This document shows positions 44,689 through 52,573 of a stretch of 64,000 nucleotides of DNA, piece by piece. Source of the DNA: Candidatus Nanohalarchaeota archaeon (GTDB taxonomy: Archaea > Nanohalarchaeota > Nanosalinia > Nanosalinales > Nanosalinaceae); the NCBI GenBank assembly GCA_022729235.1, contig JALDAJ010000001.1:248001-312000 (forward strand), in the 5' to 3' direction. Both the position numbers and the translations under genes were made by a program. Each line of letters starts with the position of its first letter. The stretch's first letter is position 1. Below the pieces are notes generated by a model, which saw only the letters and a program-made list of their open reading frames with translations, was not told the origin of the DNA and made no database searches.

Positions 44689-45459
44689 TCACAACTTACC
44701 GGTAAAACCGCGTCCAAACCCCGAAACCTTTCTGACCGTGTAAGCACCCTTCCTGGCAGTACCTTTCAGATAATGGTAAGCGCTCTTGTAAACAGGCACC
44801 CTCCGACCCTGTATATCCGTCCGGCCGTCTCTTATAGCCTTGACGACATCCGCAGAATCTATCTCGTCCAGAGAGCCCTTTTCCTCGAAAACTATCTCTG
44901 TATAGGCTCTCCCGACCGTAGCCACAGAGTGAGAATCGCTCGCCGCCACACCAGGAATCTCTCTCTTCCTCGCAAATTTTTTGGCTCTCCTGTTCCTGTA
45001 ACCCGTGAATAGCCAAGAATTATAGATCTCCAGAGCGTCCGGCCAGGGTTTGTTTATCCTCCTCTTCTTCACACCGTGTCTCGTTCTCTGGAACGGATGC
45101 GGTATAACCGCCGCACCTCCAAGCTCTCTTACCCGCTCTATAGTCTCCTTTAACGGCTTCTTTTTCTCCGGCTTCTTCTCTACACCGAGCGCTAGCAGGT
45201 GTCCTGCCTTCGTCGAAACCTCGACACCAGGAACCCCTATAAGACCGTAATCTTCCGCCATATCTGCCGCTTCCAAGGACTTCTCTATCTCATCGTGGTC
45301 AGTAATAGCGACCGCGTCAAGCCCGATATCCGCGGCGTGTTCAAGTATCAGGTCGACAGGCTCCTTTCCATCATAAGATCCTTCAGAATGCACGTGCGGG
45401 TCGATGCTGACTCTTACTTCTTCCGGCATACAAAACCTTTTTGCATACTCCACCTTCAA
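44689..45459 (-). CDS. PHP-domain phosphoesterase
   Basis: This 256-residue protein has the HxH motif DPHVHSEGSYDG (about 20-31), ITDHDE, GVEVST, IPHPFQ and ASDSHS, the five metal-binding motifs of the PHP family. Stand-alone archaeal PHP proteins hydrolyse phosphate esters or nucleotides; the substrate is not predictable. It is divergent from the DUF2062 gene at 45490. Confidence 0.88.
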   Translation of the reverse strand: MKVEYAKRFCMPEEVRVSIDPHVHSEGSYDGKEPVDLILEHAADIGLDAVAITDHDEIEKSLEAADMAEDYGLIGVPGVEVSTKAGHLLALGVEKKPEKKKPLKETIERVRELGGAAVIPHPFQRTRHGVKKRRINKPWPDALEIYNSWLFTGYRNRRAKKFARKREIPGVAASDSHSVATVGRAYTEIVFEEKGSLDEIDSADVVKAIRDGRTDIQGRRVPVYKSAYHYLKGTARKGAYTVRKVSGFGRGFTGKL

Positions 45460-45489
45460 AAAAGCGTTTACGGAATACTGGTATACCAG

Positions 45490-45966
45490 ATGCGGAGGCT
45501 GAAGAGTTACAGGGAAAAAGTCAGAGAGGAACTAAACAGGGCGCTCAGAGAGGACCACACTCCCAGAGAGACCGCCCTCAGCGCCGCGCTAGGAGCCTTT
45601 GTAACCACGCTACCCACCCTTGGTCTAGGCGTCCTCTTCTTTCTGGTTCTCGCAAAGATATTCGACAGCATCAACAAGCTGGCGCTATTCGCCTGCGTTG
45701 TGGTTTTCAACCCTGCGATGAAATACCCTATCTACATACTGAGCTACAAGGTCGGCGGGTTCCTCGTACATTCATCACCTCCGGAAGAGACCATCGAAGT
45801 GGCGATGACTACAAAGGCAGCAGAAGCCACCCAGACCATGCTGATCGGAAACCTCTTCCTCGCCTTCGTATTCTCGATATCCGCCTATTTCCTGGTCCTG
45901 AAAGCCGCGAGAACCTACGAAGAGAAAGACCTCCATCTAAGAGAAGAACTAGTAGAGAAGATGTAG
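45490..45966 (+). CDS. DUF2062 membrane protein
   Basis: ATG 45490 gives 158 residues. LREDHTPRETALSAALGAFV and GLGVLFFLVLAKIFDSINKLA, then further membrane segments, are the DUF2062 pattern (often called glycosyltransferase-like accessory membrane domain). A longer in-frame reading from 45199 would overlap the divergent PHP gene and lacks protein-like character. The gene ends two bases before the converging gene at 45968. Confidence 0.8.
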   Translation: MRRLKSYREKVREELNRALREDHTPRETALSAALGAFVTTLPTLGLGVLFFLVLAKIFDSINKLALFACVVVFNPAMKYPIYILSYKVGGFLVHSSPPEETIEVAMTTKAAEATQTMLIGNLFLAFVFSISAYFLVLKAARTYEEKDLHLREELVEKM

Positions 45967-45967
45967 A

Positions 45968-46450
45968 CTATTCATCCTCATCCGGATGCCTGTAGAACTT
46001 CACCGCCTCCTCGAACCTTTCCGTTCGAGTCACTTTACTCAAAAATTTCGCGAATCTTTCATGTCTGGGCACAACCACACTGAAAGCCGCAAACAGGCGG
46101 GCAAATCTACCGCCACGTGCGATAAGGTGAAGTATCTCCTGCGCCAGCTCACCGATTCTGATAGCGCCCTCAAGTAGCCGGAAAATCCAGAAGAACGGCA
46201 TAACCGCTATTATCTCAAGCCACTCTCTCCTGAGGAAGCCTCCCCAGCTCGCCGCGCGCCTGAACTTGAAAGACAGGTCACCAACGAAGATAGAAAGCAC
46301 AACCAGGTCGGCATAGAGGAAATAACGCTCGTACTCATACTTGAAACCAGTGAAGAATATATCCGCGATAACGATAACTAGCAACACCAAAAGAGCGGGT
46401 ACAATCATCTTGTCGAAAAACCATTCAAGCCTCGCCCAGAAACGCCTCAT
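45968..46450 (-). CDS. Voltage-sensor-like membrane protein
   Basis: This 160-residue protein has about four transmembrane segments. The fourth region LEGAIRIGELAQEILHLIARGGRFARLF places basic residues at intervals like an S4 voltage sensor, and WLEIIAVMPFFWIFRLLE resembles the S3-S4 region of ion-transporter proteins. There is no pore domain. It may be an isolated sensor domain; function uncertain. Confidence 0.6.
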   Translation of the reverse strand: MRRFWARLEWFFDKMIVPALLVLLVIVIADIFFTGFKYEYERYFLYADLVVLSIFVGDLSFKFRRAASWGGFLRREWLEIIAVMPFFWIFRLLEGAIRIGELAQEILHLIARGGRFARLFAAFSVVVPRHERFAKFLSKVTRTERFEEAVKFYRHPDEDE

Positions 46451-46561
46451 CTATAACCAGAATTATTGGATAGTCAATTTAAATTAATGCTCTCGGCGTG
46501 ACGGGTTGGCAACAGAGACAGGAGCAGATTTATACCCGTTAACACCACTGATAATGATGAA

Positions 46562-47203
46562 ATGATTGTAGTAGGGGTAGGAGGTGGCTCGGGAAGCGGG
46601 AAGACCTACATGTGCTCCCGGATAGAGGAGAAACTACCCGAGAAAACACTTATCTTCTCCATGGACCGGTACTACCGGCCGTTCAAGGACAAGGACGAGT
46701 TCGAGAGGAAACAGGTCAACTTCGACCTCCCAAAAGCGTTGGACTGGGAGCTGATGAAAGAACACCTCGGGAAACTGCAGGAACAGGAGAAAGTGATGAT
46801 GCCGGAGTACTCGTTCGAGAAGAACACCCGCGTAGGACACACCGAGGTCGAACCTCAGGAGATTGTTCTTGTAGAGGGGATACACGCCCTGCACGATGAA
46901 GAACTCAACCAGTTGATGGACCTGAAAGTCTTCCTCGACCCCGACCCGGACGTGAGAGCCGTGAGGAGGATGAAGCGCGACATCGCTGAAAGGAACCGCA
47001 ACCCGGAGTTCGCCGCCCGGCAGTACCTGGAGAAGACGAAACAGGCGCACCACGAACACGTCGAACCCACCAAACAGCGGGCAGACCTCGTACTCGACAC
47101 AGACCAGGCCAACCGGTTCATAGAAGCCGTCACACAAAAACTCCGGGAAGACGAAGCCTCGGACGCGGAAGACCTACACCGGTTCGCGAAAGAGAAAGTG
47201 TAG
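46562..47203 (+). CDS. Uridine kinase/phosphoribulokinase-family P-loop kinase
   Basis: This 213-residue protein has Walker A GGSGSGKT near residue 7-15, FSMDRYYRP, and NFDLPKALDW, the motif set of uridine kinases. The later EGIHALHDEELNQLMDLKVFLD follows the same order. It likely phosphorylates uridine/cytidine or a related sugar nucleoside for pyrimidine salvage. It is monocistronic with an AT-rich upstream region. Confidence 0.88.
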   Translation: MIVVGVGGGSGSGKTYMCSRIEEKLPEKTLIFSMDRYYRPFKDKDEFERKQVNFDLPKALDWELMKEHLGKLQEQEKVMMPEYSFEKNTRVGHTEVEPQEIVLVEGIHALHDEELNQLMDLKVFLDPDPDVRAVRRMKRDIAERNRNPEFAARQYLEKTKQAHHEHVEPTKQRADLVLDTDQANRFIEAVTQKLREDEASDAEDLHRFAKEKV

Positions 47204-47253
47204 CACTCAAGTTAAATCCTGTGCAAGCGAATTATTTCCTACAACGTTAACGA

Positions 47254-47724
47254 TTAAGTTCTCCGGTTGTTACGCAGTTGCTGTTGCTGAGACATATTCC
47301 TATCCTTCCCTGAACTATCCCTGTATCCACCGGCCATGAGTACAGCGCCTGCTGACATCAGTACGAATCCCAGTCCGCCGACAAGCAGAGCTCCGCTCAT
47401 ATCACCTTCTATAATACCTATAGGCATCAGAATACCGAAGAACAACCATCCGACCTTGACAGGTACTATACCGGACATCACCTGGAGCGCGTTTAGAGCA
47501 GATCCGGTCTCAGCCTTCACTCTCTGGTAACTCCTGTAGGTCTGCCTGTAGTTCAGGATAGAGCTAAGCACATCCCTGCTCCAGAAAACAAGAGCTGCAA
47601 AAGCACCTAGATAGACCAACCAGTACAGCGACTCCAGCCTGAGAACCGCTATAGGCAACGGCAAGAGAGCCAAAACATTCGGGCCATACCTTTTCAGATC
47701 CCTTCTAAAATCCGTCTTACCCAT
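47254..47724 (-). CDS. Multi-pass membrane protein of unknown function
   Basis: This 156-residue protein has four predicted transmembrane stretches (about 13-28, 31-48, 89-105, 112-131) and a Gln-rich C-terminus MSQQQQLRNNRRT. No family recognised. Confidence 0.6.
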   Translation of the reverse strand: MGKTDFRRDLKRYGPNVLALLPLPIAVLRLESLYWLVYLGAFAALVFWSRDVLSSILNYRQTYRSYQRVKAETGSALNALQVMSGIVPVKVGWLFFGILMPIGIIEGDMSGALLVGGLGFVLMSAGAVLMAGGYRDSSGKDRNMSQQQQLRNNRRT

Positions 47725-47995
47725 ACATACCTCTTAACAAACCCCGAACTTAAATTTACACCTCCCCGGAGAAGAGACAAGAGAATCCAAAGACTATAGA
47801 AAGACTCCTACGCCCCCTCAGAACACATAACCAACCATTCAGTGCCCCGATAAGAAACAGGGTATCTCGAAAGGGCTAGCAACCTAGACGTACTTATATC
47901 CCATCGGAAACACGGTTGAGGGCTCTGAACCAATGGTTCAAAGTCCCAGTTGAGCACTGAACCCCGCCAAACTATCGTATCCTGAGCACACCTGG
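47725..47995. other. Intergenic region with a palindromic segment
   Basis: This gap of about 270 bp lies between two reverse-strand genes. It has a TATA-like ACTTATATCC near 47891 and, about 35 bp on, a palindrome GAACCAATGGTTC (47928-47940) inside GGCTCT...GTCCC, followed by two CTGA tetramers. It may encode a small RNA, but no known family fits. Confidence 0.25.
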
Positions 47996-48982
47996 TTAGA
48001 GAACTTGCTTGTTATCTTCAGCAGATCGGTAGAGGCTCCGGATGTAGTGCATAGCTGCTAGAGCGTATTCGACTGCGACTTCCGGCTGAACATCCCACCT
48101 TTCCAGTGTCTTTGGGTTATAACCGTGACCGCCGCTCGGATTTCGCATTCCCCCGAGATAGTTGCCACCGTGAAGATGTCTCTTCATCGTCCAATTTTCT
48201 TTGTGTAGTTCTGTCGCGAGTTGACCTATACCTGAGGCGCTGCTATAGTTTCCGCTTGTACCATAGTCGTTTCCTATATCTCTTTGAAAATCTTCTACAG
48301 CTCTACCCGCTGCGGAAATAGAATTTCTTGGTGAGCTGTTGTGTTCAACTAAAGCAGTTGCTAGTTCATCTACATACTTGTCGTTCATATAAGCTACAAC
48401 ATCTTCACCAATCTGGTCTTCGATGAAAATACGAGCAGTAGCTTCGGATTTAAGAGCATCTTCCAACTCCTGGATGTACTCTTCGGATATTGGGCTATCC
48501 TTGGCAGAAACGGCGATGGTCCCGTTATCATTCTCAAGGAGATTCGAATAGGTTCCAAGCTTAATGAACTGCTTCTTTATCTTCTCTTCACTGATTCCTA
48601 AATCATACAGGACATCAACTTGTACCGCAGCACGATCTGGTTCATATCCCTTGGAAAGAAATGAGAGGAAGGCGATGAATGGTTTGTACCTTTGAAGATA
48701 CTTGTTTAGAATTACAAACCGCTGATCCGGAGACAGTTTCCTGACTTCCTCGGCTATATCAGAGTTTACTTCGAACCCGCTATCAACTTCTTGCATAAGG
48801 TTTAGTTCTTCCCCTAAGTGTATGACTGCCTTAGTATAGCGAGTTCCACAGTCGATGAACCGAGAAATTTCATCTCTTTCGAGTGGTCTTGGAGTCTGCG
48901 ATAGTCCAAATACAGCTTCCATCAATACCTCAGGGTTCACTACATTGGCCCGCAGAGATTGATGTACCTCCGACATGTTCAC
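47996..48982 (-). CDS. Candidate abortive-infection (Abi-C/TIGR02391-like) protein
   Basis: This is a 328-residue protein. The last about 55 residues read YLGGMRNPSGGHGYNP...VAVEYALAAMHYIRSLY. The RN...G.HG motif followed by a helix is the hallmark of Abi-C/AbiJ-type C-terminal domains used in phage defence and in TIGR02391 proteins. The N-terminal part looks helical with winged-helix features. GTG at 48982 overlaps the stop of the upstream partner (GTGA); ATG 48976 is an alternative. Confidence 0.6.
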   Translation of the reverse strand: MNMSEVHQSLRANVVNPEVLMEAVFGLSQTPRPLERDEISRFIDCGTRYTKAVIHLGEELNLMQEVDSGFEVNSDIAEEVRKLSPDQRFVILNKYLQRYKPFIAFLSFLSKGYEPDRAAVQVDVLYDLGISEEKIKKQFIKLGTYSNLLENDNGTIAVSAKDSPISEEYIQELEDALKSEATARIFIEDQIGEDVVAYMNDKYVDELATALVEHNSSPRNSISAAGRAVEDFQRDIGNDYGTSGNYSSASGIGQLATELHKENWTMKRHLHGGNYLGGMRNPSGGHGYNPKTLERWDVQPEVAVEYALAAMHYIRSLYRSAEDNKQVL

Positions 48983-49695
48983 TCAGGCAGATGTTCTTCC
49001 AGTATCTCTAGCTTCTCCTTGAGCTCGGTTTTGTCTATGTCAGCGAGATCAACTTTAACGTTGATTTCGACATTTTCTCTCGTTTCGGACGAGGTTCTGC
49101 TAGGAACGTCAGGCGTTTTATCTCCCTCAGAACCTGTCGTCGGCTGTCCTTGTTGATCCAAGCTGTCGTTCTCTTCCTCTTCCGTCTCGTCTAGGGATAG
49201 ACTTAGTTCCAGTTTTCCGCCCTCACCGGCCTCAATCACACCAAGTTCCTCGAATATCCCGACAAAACGCTCGACCTTCTCAATATCCTCTTCGAAGTAT
49301 TCTTGCTTGCCAGCGACCTTTTTGGCTATCTCTGATCGAGTGTAATCCGAGTTCTTGTTAAGTAGATATACCACTTCGTTAAACAAGTCGTTCTCTTCCT
49401 GAAGCTGTTTGACTAGTTTTTTCTTTGCACGCCTCTCCATTTCCTCATTTGATGCGTTTTCGAGCGAAACTAGGAATTTCGGAGGAGAGTAGTACCCTGC
49501 TTTCTCTCTATGGATCAGTCCGATTTTCCAGAGCGCCTTGTAACAGGTGGATGCGTTCTGGGTGTTAATATCGTCGGCCGCGTCTTTGTAGTATACGGCT
49601 TCCTCACCCTCATAGGTAAAGCGCTCAATGAGATTTTCAAGTGCTTTCTTATGGAGTTCTGGAGAGAATCTCCCCGGCAAATCATCTCGTTCCAT
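48979..49695 (-). CDS. Partner of the candidate Abi protein, DUF5343-like winged-helix protein
   Basis: This 238-residue protein has an N-terminal segment with two winged-helix-like stretches (NTQNASTCYKALWKIGLIHRE; SDYTRSEIAKKVAGKQEYFEE), reminiscent of DUF5343, then a Ser/Thr-rich linker and a short coiled coil. It is the first gene of a two-gene operon with overlapping stop/start. DUF5343 proteins occur beside TIGR02391-type Abi proteins, which supports a defence role. Confidence 0.5.
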   Translation of the reverse strand: MERDDLPGRFSPELHKKALENLIERFTYEGEEAVYYKDAADDINTQNASTCYKALWKIGLIHREKAGYYSPPKFLVSLENASNEEMERRAKKKLVKQLQEENDLFNEVVYLLNKNSDYTRSEIAKKVAGKQEYFEEDIEKVERFVGIFEELGVIEAGEGGKLELSLSLDETEEEENDSLDQQGQPTTGSEGDKTPDVPSRTSSETRENVEINVKVDLADIDKTELKEKLEILEEHLPE

Positions 49696-50037
49696 AAGTC
49701 ACATATTTAATAAAAAACTTTTTAAACTATTCTGTTATTCGCCGATTTTTAGTCAAATTGCAGAGATATTTTGTCACGAGGAGAAAATCCGGCAGGAGTT
49801 TCCGAGGGTATTACACCATAATACACAGCAAGCTTTAGATGAAGGAAATGATGACTAATAACTAACCAATATAAGCACAGTGTTCGCCTATCAAATACGA
49901 ATCAGCAGGCTGAGAAAGATATGATGTTGTATAATAGTACTATTTAAATGCTGAACACTAGATTTCTCTTGAAAATTCAAACGAAGCGAGGAGAACCGAG
50001 AAGAGCTTGAAAGAAAGGCTCTGAATGGACGAGAAGG
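49696..50037. other. Intergenic region between the candidate Abi operon and tRNA-Arg
   Basis: This AT-rich gap of about 340 bp has TATTTAAA near 49937. At 50000-50028 GAGAAGAGC and GGCTCT resemble a degraded hairpin B on the plus strand. A plus-strand frame ending at 49858 gives a short, Cys/Phe-rich peptide with no supported start. No gene is called here. Confidence 0.35.
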
Positions 50038-50171
50038 CGCCCCCTCAGGGATTTGAACCCTGGATCTGCACCTATTTGCTTCGAAGATCAGAGATCTTCT
50101 CGGTCCCCGTTCTCCCGTTGGGAGAACTTGAGGCTCCGCAAGGTGCCGTCTTTCCACTAGACCAAGGGGGC
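50038..50171 (-). tRNA. tRNA-Arg (anticodon GCG) with a 62-nt intron carrying the A-B module
   Basis: Minus strand: acceptor GCCCCCT (50171-50165) pairs with AGGGGGC (50045-50039), discriminator G. Anticodon stem GCACC/GGTGC; loop TT-GCG-G, intron 50074-50135 at 37/38, then A38. TTGC pairs with GCAA near the intron end. The intron holds hairpin A (50105-50133) and hairpin B (50083-50099) with a CCGA spacer. The D-arm GGTCTAGTGG is more like glycine tRNAs, so identity rests on the anticodon. Confidence 0.82.
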
Positions 50172-50255
50172 ACATTTGTGGTAGAGGGAGGCGAGTTTTA
50201 AAAATCGAGTCAGGTGCGAGAGGGTTTTTTAACTGTTTGTTGCGGGAAAGTTGGT

Positions 50256-50420
50256 ATGGAGAACGAAGAATGCACCAGCTGCGGTCGTAACCTGAGGGCG
50301 GCTGAAACTTTTGTCGAGTTTGACTGCCCGAAGTGCGGTGAGACGATTTCGCGCTGCGGGAAGTGCAAGAAACTCGCCCGTGAATATGAGTGTCCGGAAT
50401 GCGGCTTTACAGGACCGTAA
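50256..50420 (+). CDS. Zinc-ribbon RNA-binding protein (HVO_2753/DUF1610-type)
   Basis: ATG 50256 gives 54 residues with four CxxC pairs: CTSCGRNL, FDCPKCGETISRCGKCKKL, ECPECGFTGP. This exact plan, ending CGF-GP, is the widespread archaeal small zinc-ribbon protein typically encoded directly upstream of elongation factor 1-beta, as it is here. A longer in-frame start at 50214 is less family-like. Confidence 0.88.
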   Translation: MENEECTSCGRNLRAAETFVEFDCPKCGETISRCGKCKKLAREYECPECGFTGP

Positions 50421-50583
50421 CTTTTTCATTCTTGGAGAAACCGGACTTGAACAGGTGGTTGAAAATGGAGTTCCTAAGAAAGTTAAAGGAAAAACTCAGA
50501 AATCTTTTCTAGAGTGATTTTTCTCACAGCGTTTCTGTTTTTTAACTTTTTCTTTCTCATCCTGTTTTTAGGTGATACTTGAA

Positions 50584-50838
50584 ATGGGAAAGATTGCTGT
50601 TGTCCTGAGAATTATGCCGGAAGACGCTGAAACCGATCTAGATGAGATTGAAGATGGAGTCCGTGACAGGATTAACGTCGACGATGTTGAGAGAGATGAG
50701 GTGGCGTTCGGTCTGCAGGCGCTCATGGTCTCCACGATGACAACCGATGAAGAAGGTGGAACCGACCATATCGAGAACGAGCTGGAGGACCTTGAGGGCG
50801 TGCAGAGCATCGAGGTAGAGAAGTTCAACAAGATTTAA
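50584..50838 (+). CDS. Translation elongation factor aEF1-beta
   Basis: ATG 50584, preceded by the Shine-Dalgarno AGGTGATACT, gives 84 residues: MGKIAVVLRIMPEDAETDLD, FGLQALMVSTMT, and a C-terminal EGVQSIEV. These match archaeal EF1-beta, the nucleotide-exchange factor for aEF1-alpha. It forms the conserved pair with the zinc-ribbon gene upstream. Confidence 0.92.
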   Translation: MGKIAVVLRIMPEDAETDLDEIEDGVRDRINVDDVERDEVAFGLQALMVSTMTTDEEGGTDHIENELEDLEGVQSIEVEKFNKI

Positions 50839-50864
50839 ACCTTGAGCTCTATACAGCAGACGTT

Positions 50865-51338
50865 ATGACAGACAAAAAAGCAGTGGCGCTCGCCATATAT
50901 GAAAGCAGTGAGAAAAGTAGCATTCTAAGTGTTTTGAGACCGGAAGATGATGAGGACCATCCAGGAGTTTGGGGGATGCCAGCTACCTCTCTGAACGATG
51001 GAGAGTCTTGGGAAGAAGCGGTGCGCCGCGCAGCAAGAGAAAAGCTCAACGTTGAAATAGAAAGCATAGAGTTGTTGAGCGAAGGAAAACAGTCTAGAGA
51101 CGATTACGACATCACTCTTAGAAACTATCAGGCAGAAATAAAGGGCAATCAAACACCTGATGTTCAGGAGGCTTCAACTACAGGAACCAAATACGAGGAA
51201 TGGGACTGGAAACCAGTGAACCAGATGAAAGAAGCAGCGACAGAAACGGCAAGCCTCTGCACAACATTGATTTTAGATCTGCACGAAAAGGAGTTTGATA
51301 GGCCAGAGAATATAGAAAGAGTCAAGCATTACGCCTAG
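50865..51338 (+). CDS. Nudix-fold protein with a degenerate catalytic box
   Basis: This 157-residue protein has WGMPATSLNDGESWEEAVRRAAREKLNVEIE in the Nudix position. Compared with the standard box GX5EX7REUXEEXGU, the leading Gly is Thr, the Glu after Arg is Ala, and the later EE reads EK. Hydrolysis may be lost or altered; it may act as a binding protein. It overlaps the zinc-finger gene on the other strand at its 3' end by 4 bp. Confidence 0.65.
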   Translation: MTDKKAVALAIYESSEKSSILSVLRPEDDEDHPGVWGMPATSLNDGESWEEAVRRAAREKLNVEIESIELLSEGKQSRDDYDITLRNYQAEIKGNQTPDVQEASTTGTKYEEWDWKPVNQMKEAATETASLCTTLILDLHEKEFDRPENIERVKHYA

Positions 51339-51478
51339 AAAGTCGTCTCTCCACCGCCGCAGACCCTGCAGCCATATTCGAGCTTGTCCTCTCTGCATAC
51401 CTGGGAGCCGCAGACCTCACAGGTCGTTACCGCTGGCCTTTCGTTGCAGTAATCGCAGAGAGCGGATGTTTCTTGCAT
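51335..51478 (-). CDS. Small zinc-finger protein
   Basis: This 47-residue protein starts at ATG 51478: CDYCNERPAVTTCEVCGSQVC and CRVCGGGE give two or three zinc-binding CxxC/CxC sites, like small B-box/HIT-type archaeal zinc fingers. It converges with the Nudix-like gene and is divergent from FEN1. Function unknown. Confidence 0.7.
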   Translation of the reverse strand: MQETSALCDYCNERPAVTTCEVCGSQVCREDKLEYGCRVCGGGETTF

Positions 51479-51517
51479 CACGTTACTTGTTAAAGTTCTA
51501 GCGGTAAAATCTTTTGC

Positions 51518-52543
51518 ATGGGAGTTGATCTAGGTGACCTCGTGGAGCCGGAAGAAATCGAGTGGGCGGAACTACATGACAAGGAGCTTGCTATCGATGC
51601 GATGAACACGCTTTACCAGTTCCTGTCGATTATCAGGCAGAGAGACGGTACCCCGCTCAAAGACTCGCAGGGGCGTGTCACCTCCCATTTATCCGGGCTT
51701 TTCTACAGGAATATCAACCTGCTGGAGAACGGTATAAGACCGGTATACATCTTCGATGGCGAGACACCCGAGCTCAAGGAGAAAGAGTCTTCTCGAAGAA
51801 GAAAGAAGCGGGAGGAAGCCCGGGAAGAATGGAAACGCCTCAAGGACGAAGGTAAAGTCGAAGAGGCTTACACCAAGGCAACACAATCCTCCAGACTAGA
51901 CGGCGACATGATACTTGAGGCGAAGAAACTGCTGGACGCGATGGGAATACCCTACATAGATGCGGTAAGTGAGGGAGAAGCCCAGGCAGCCCACATGACC
52001 CGGTCGGACGAAGGTGATATATACGCGGTCGGGAGCCAGGACTGGGACTGCCTGCTGTTCGGCGCGGAAAAGATGGTCAGGAATCTTACAACGCGGAAGA
52101 AGCGGAAGACCTCTAGCGGCGGGAAGAAAGAGGTATCCGTCGAAAGAATAGAGCTTGAAGACGTCCTTGACGAACTCGAAGTTTCGCAGGAGAAGCTGGT
52201 CTGGATGGGCATCCTGATGGGAACCGACTTCAACCCGGACGGGGTCAAAGGTATAGGTCCGAAGACCGCGCTCAAGCTGGTGAAAAAATACGACAGTTTT
52301 GAAGAACTTTTAGAAGATGAAAAAGTCGACTTGGATATGGAAAGGGCGGAGAAGATACTAGAGCTTTTCATGGATCCTCCGGTCGAAGAAGTTAGCTACG
52401 AGTTCAGTTCACCGGATAACGGCAGGATAAAGGAGATACTTGTAGAAGAACATGACTTCTCAGAAGAGAGAATTGATTCAGGTCTTGACAAGCTTGAGAA
52501 GGCGCTTGAATCGAGACAGTCAGGGCTGGAAAGCTTTGTCTGA
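51518..52543 (+). CDS. fen: Flap endonuclease 1
   Basis: This 341-residue protein has its N-terminal Met-Gly-Val-Asp start, metal-binding YIFDGE and VSEGEAQAAH, GSQDWDCLLFG, and the helix-3-turn-helix GVKGIGPKTALKLV. The C-terminal QSGLESFV is a PCNA-binding (PIP-box-like) motif. It removes 5' flaps during Okazaki-fragment maturation and repair. Confidence 0.95.
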   Translation: MGVDLGDLVEPEEIEWAELHDKELAIDAMNTLYQFLSIIRQRDGTPLKDSQGRVTSHLSGLFYRNINLLENGIRPVYIFDGETPELKEKESSRRRKKREEAREEWKRLKDEGKVEEAYTKATQSSRLDGDMILEAKKLLDAMGIPYIDAVSEGEAQAAHMTRSDEGDIYAVGSQDWDCLLFGAEKMVRNLTTRKKRKTSSGGKKEVSVERIELEDVLDELEVSQEKLVWMGILMGTDFNPDGVKGIGPKTALKLVKKYDSFEELLEDEKVDLDMERAEKILELFMDPPVEEVSYEFSSPDNGRIKEILVEEHDFSEERIDSGLDKLEKALESRQSGLESFV

Positions 52544-52573
52544 CATCTTATCTCCCGAGAACTCTGATTTTCG

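Noticed and set aside
45199-45966. Long plus-strand frame from 45199
   Set aside because: The first 97 codons overlap the PHP gene on the other strand and lack protein character; ATG 45490 matches the DUF2062 family start.
47925-47975. C/D box small RNA near the 47.9-kb palindrome
   Set aside because: CTGA tetramers are present but no RUGAUGA C box in the right place.
49628-49858. Plus-strand 76-codon frame in the gap before tRNA-Arg
   Set aside because: The first half overlaps the divergent winged-helix gene and the rest is low in protein character; possibly decayed sequence.
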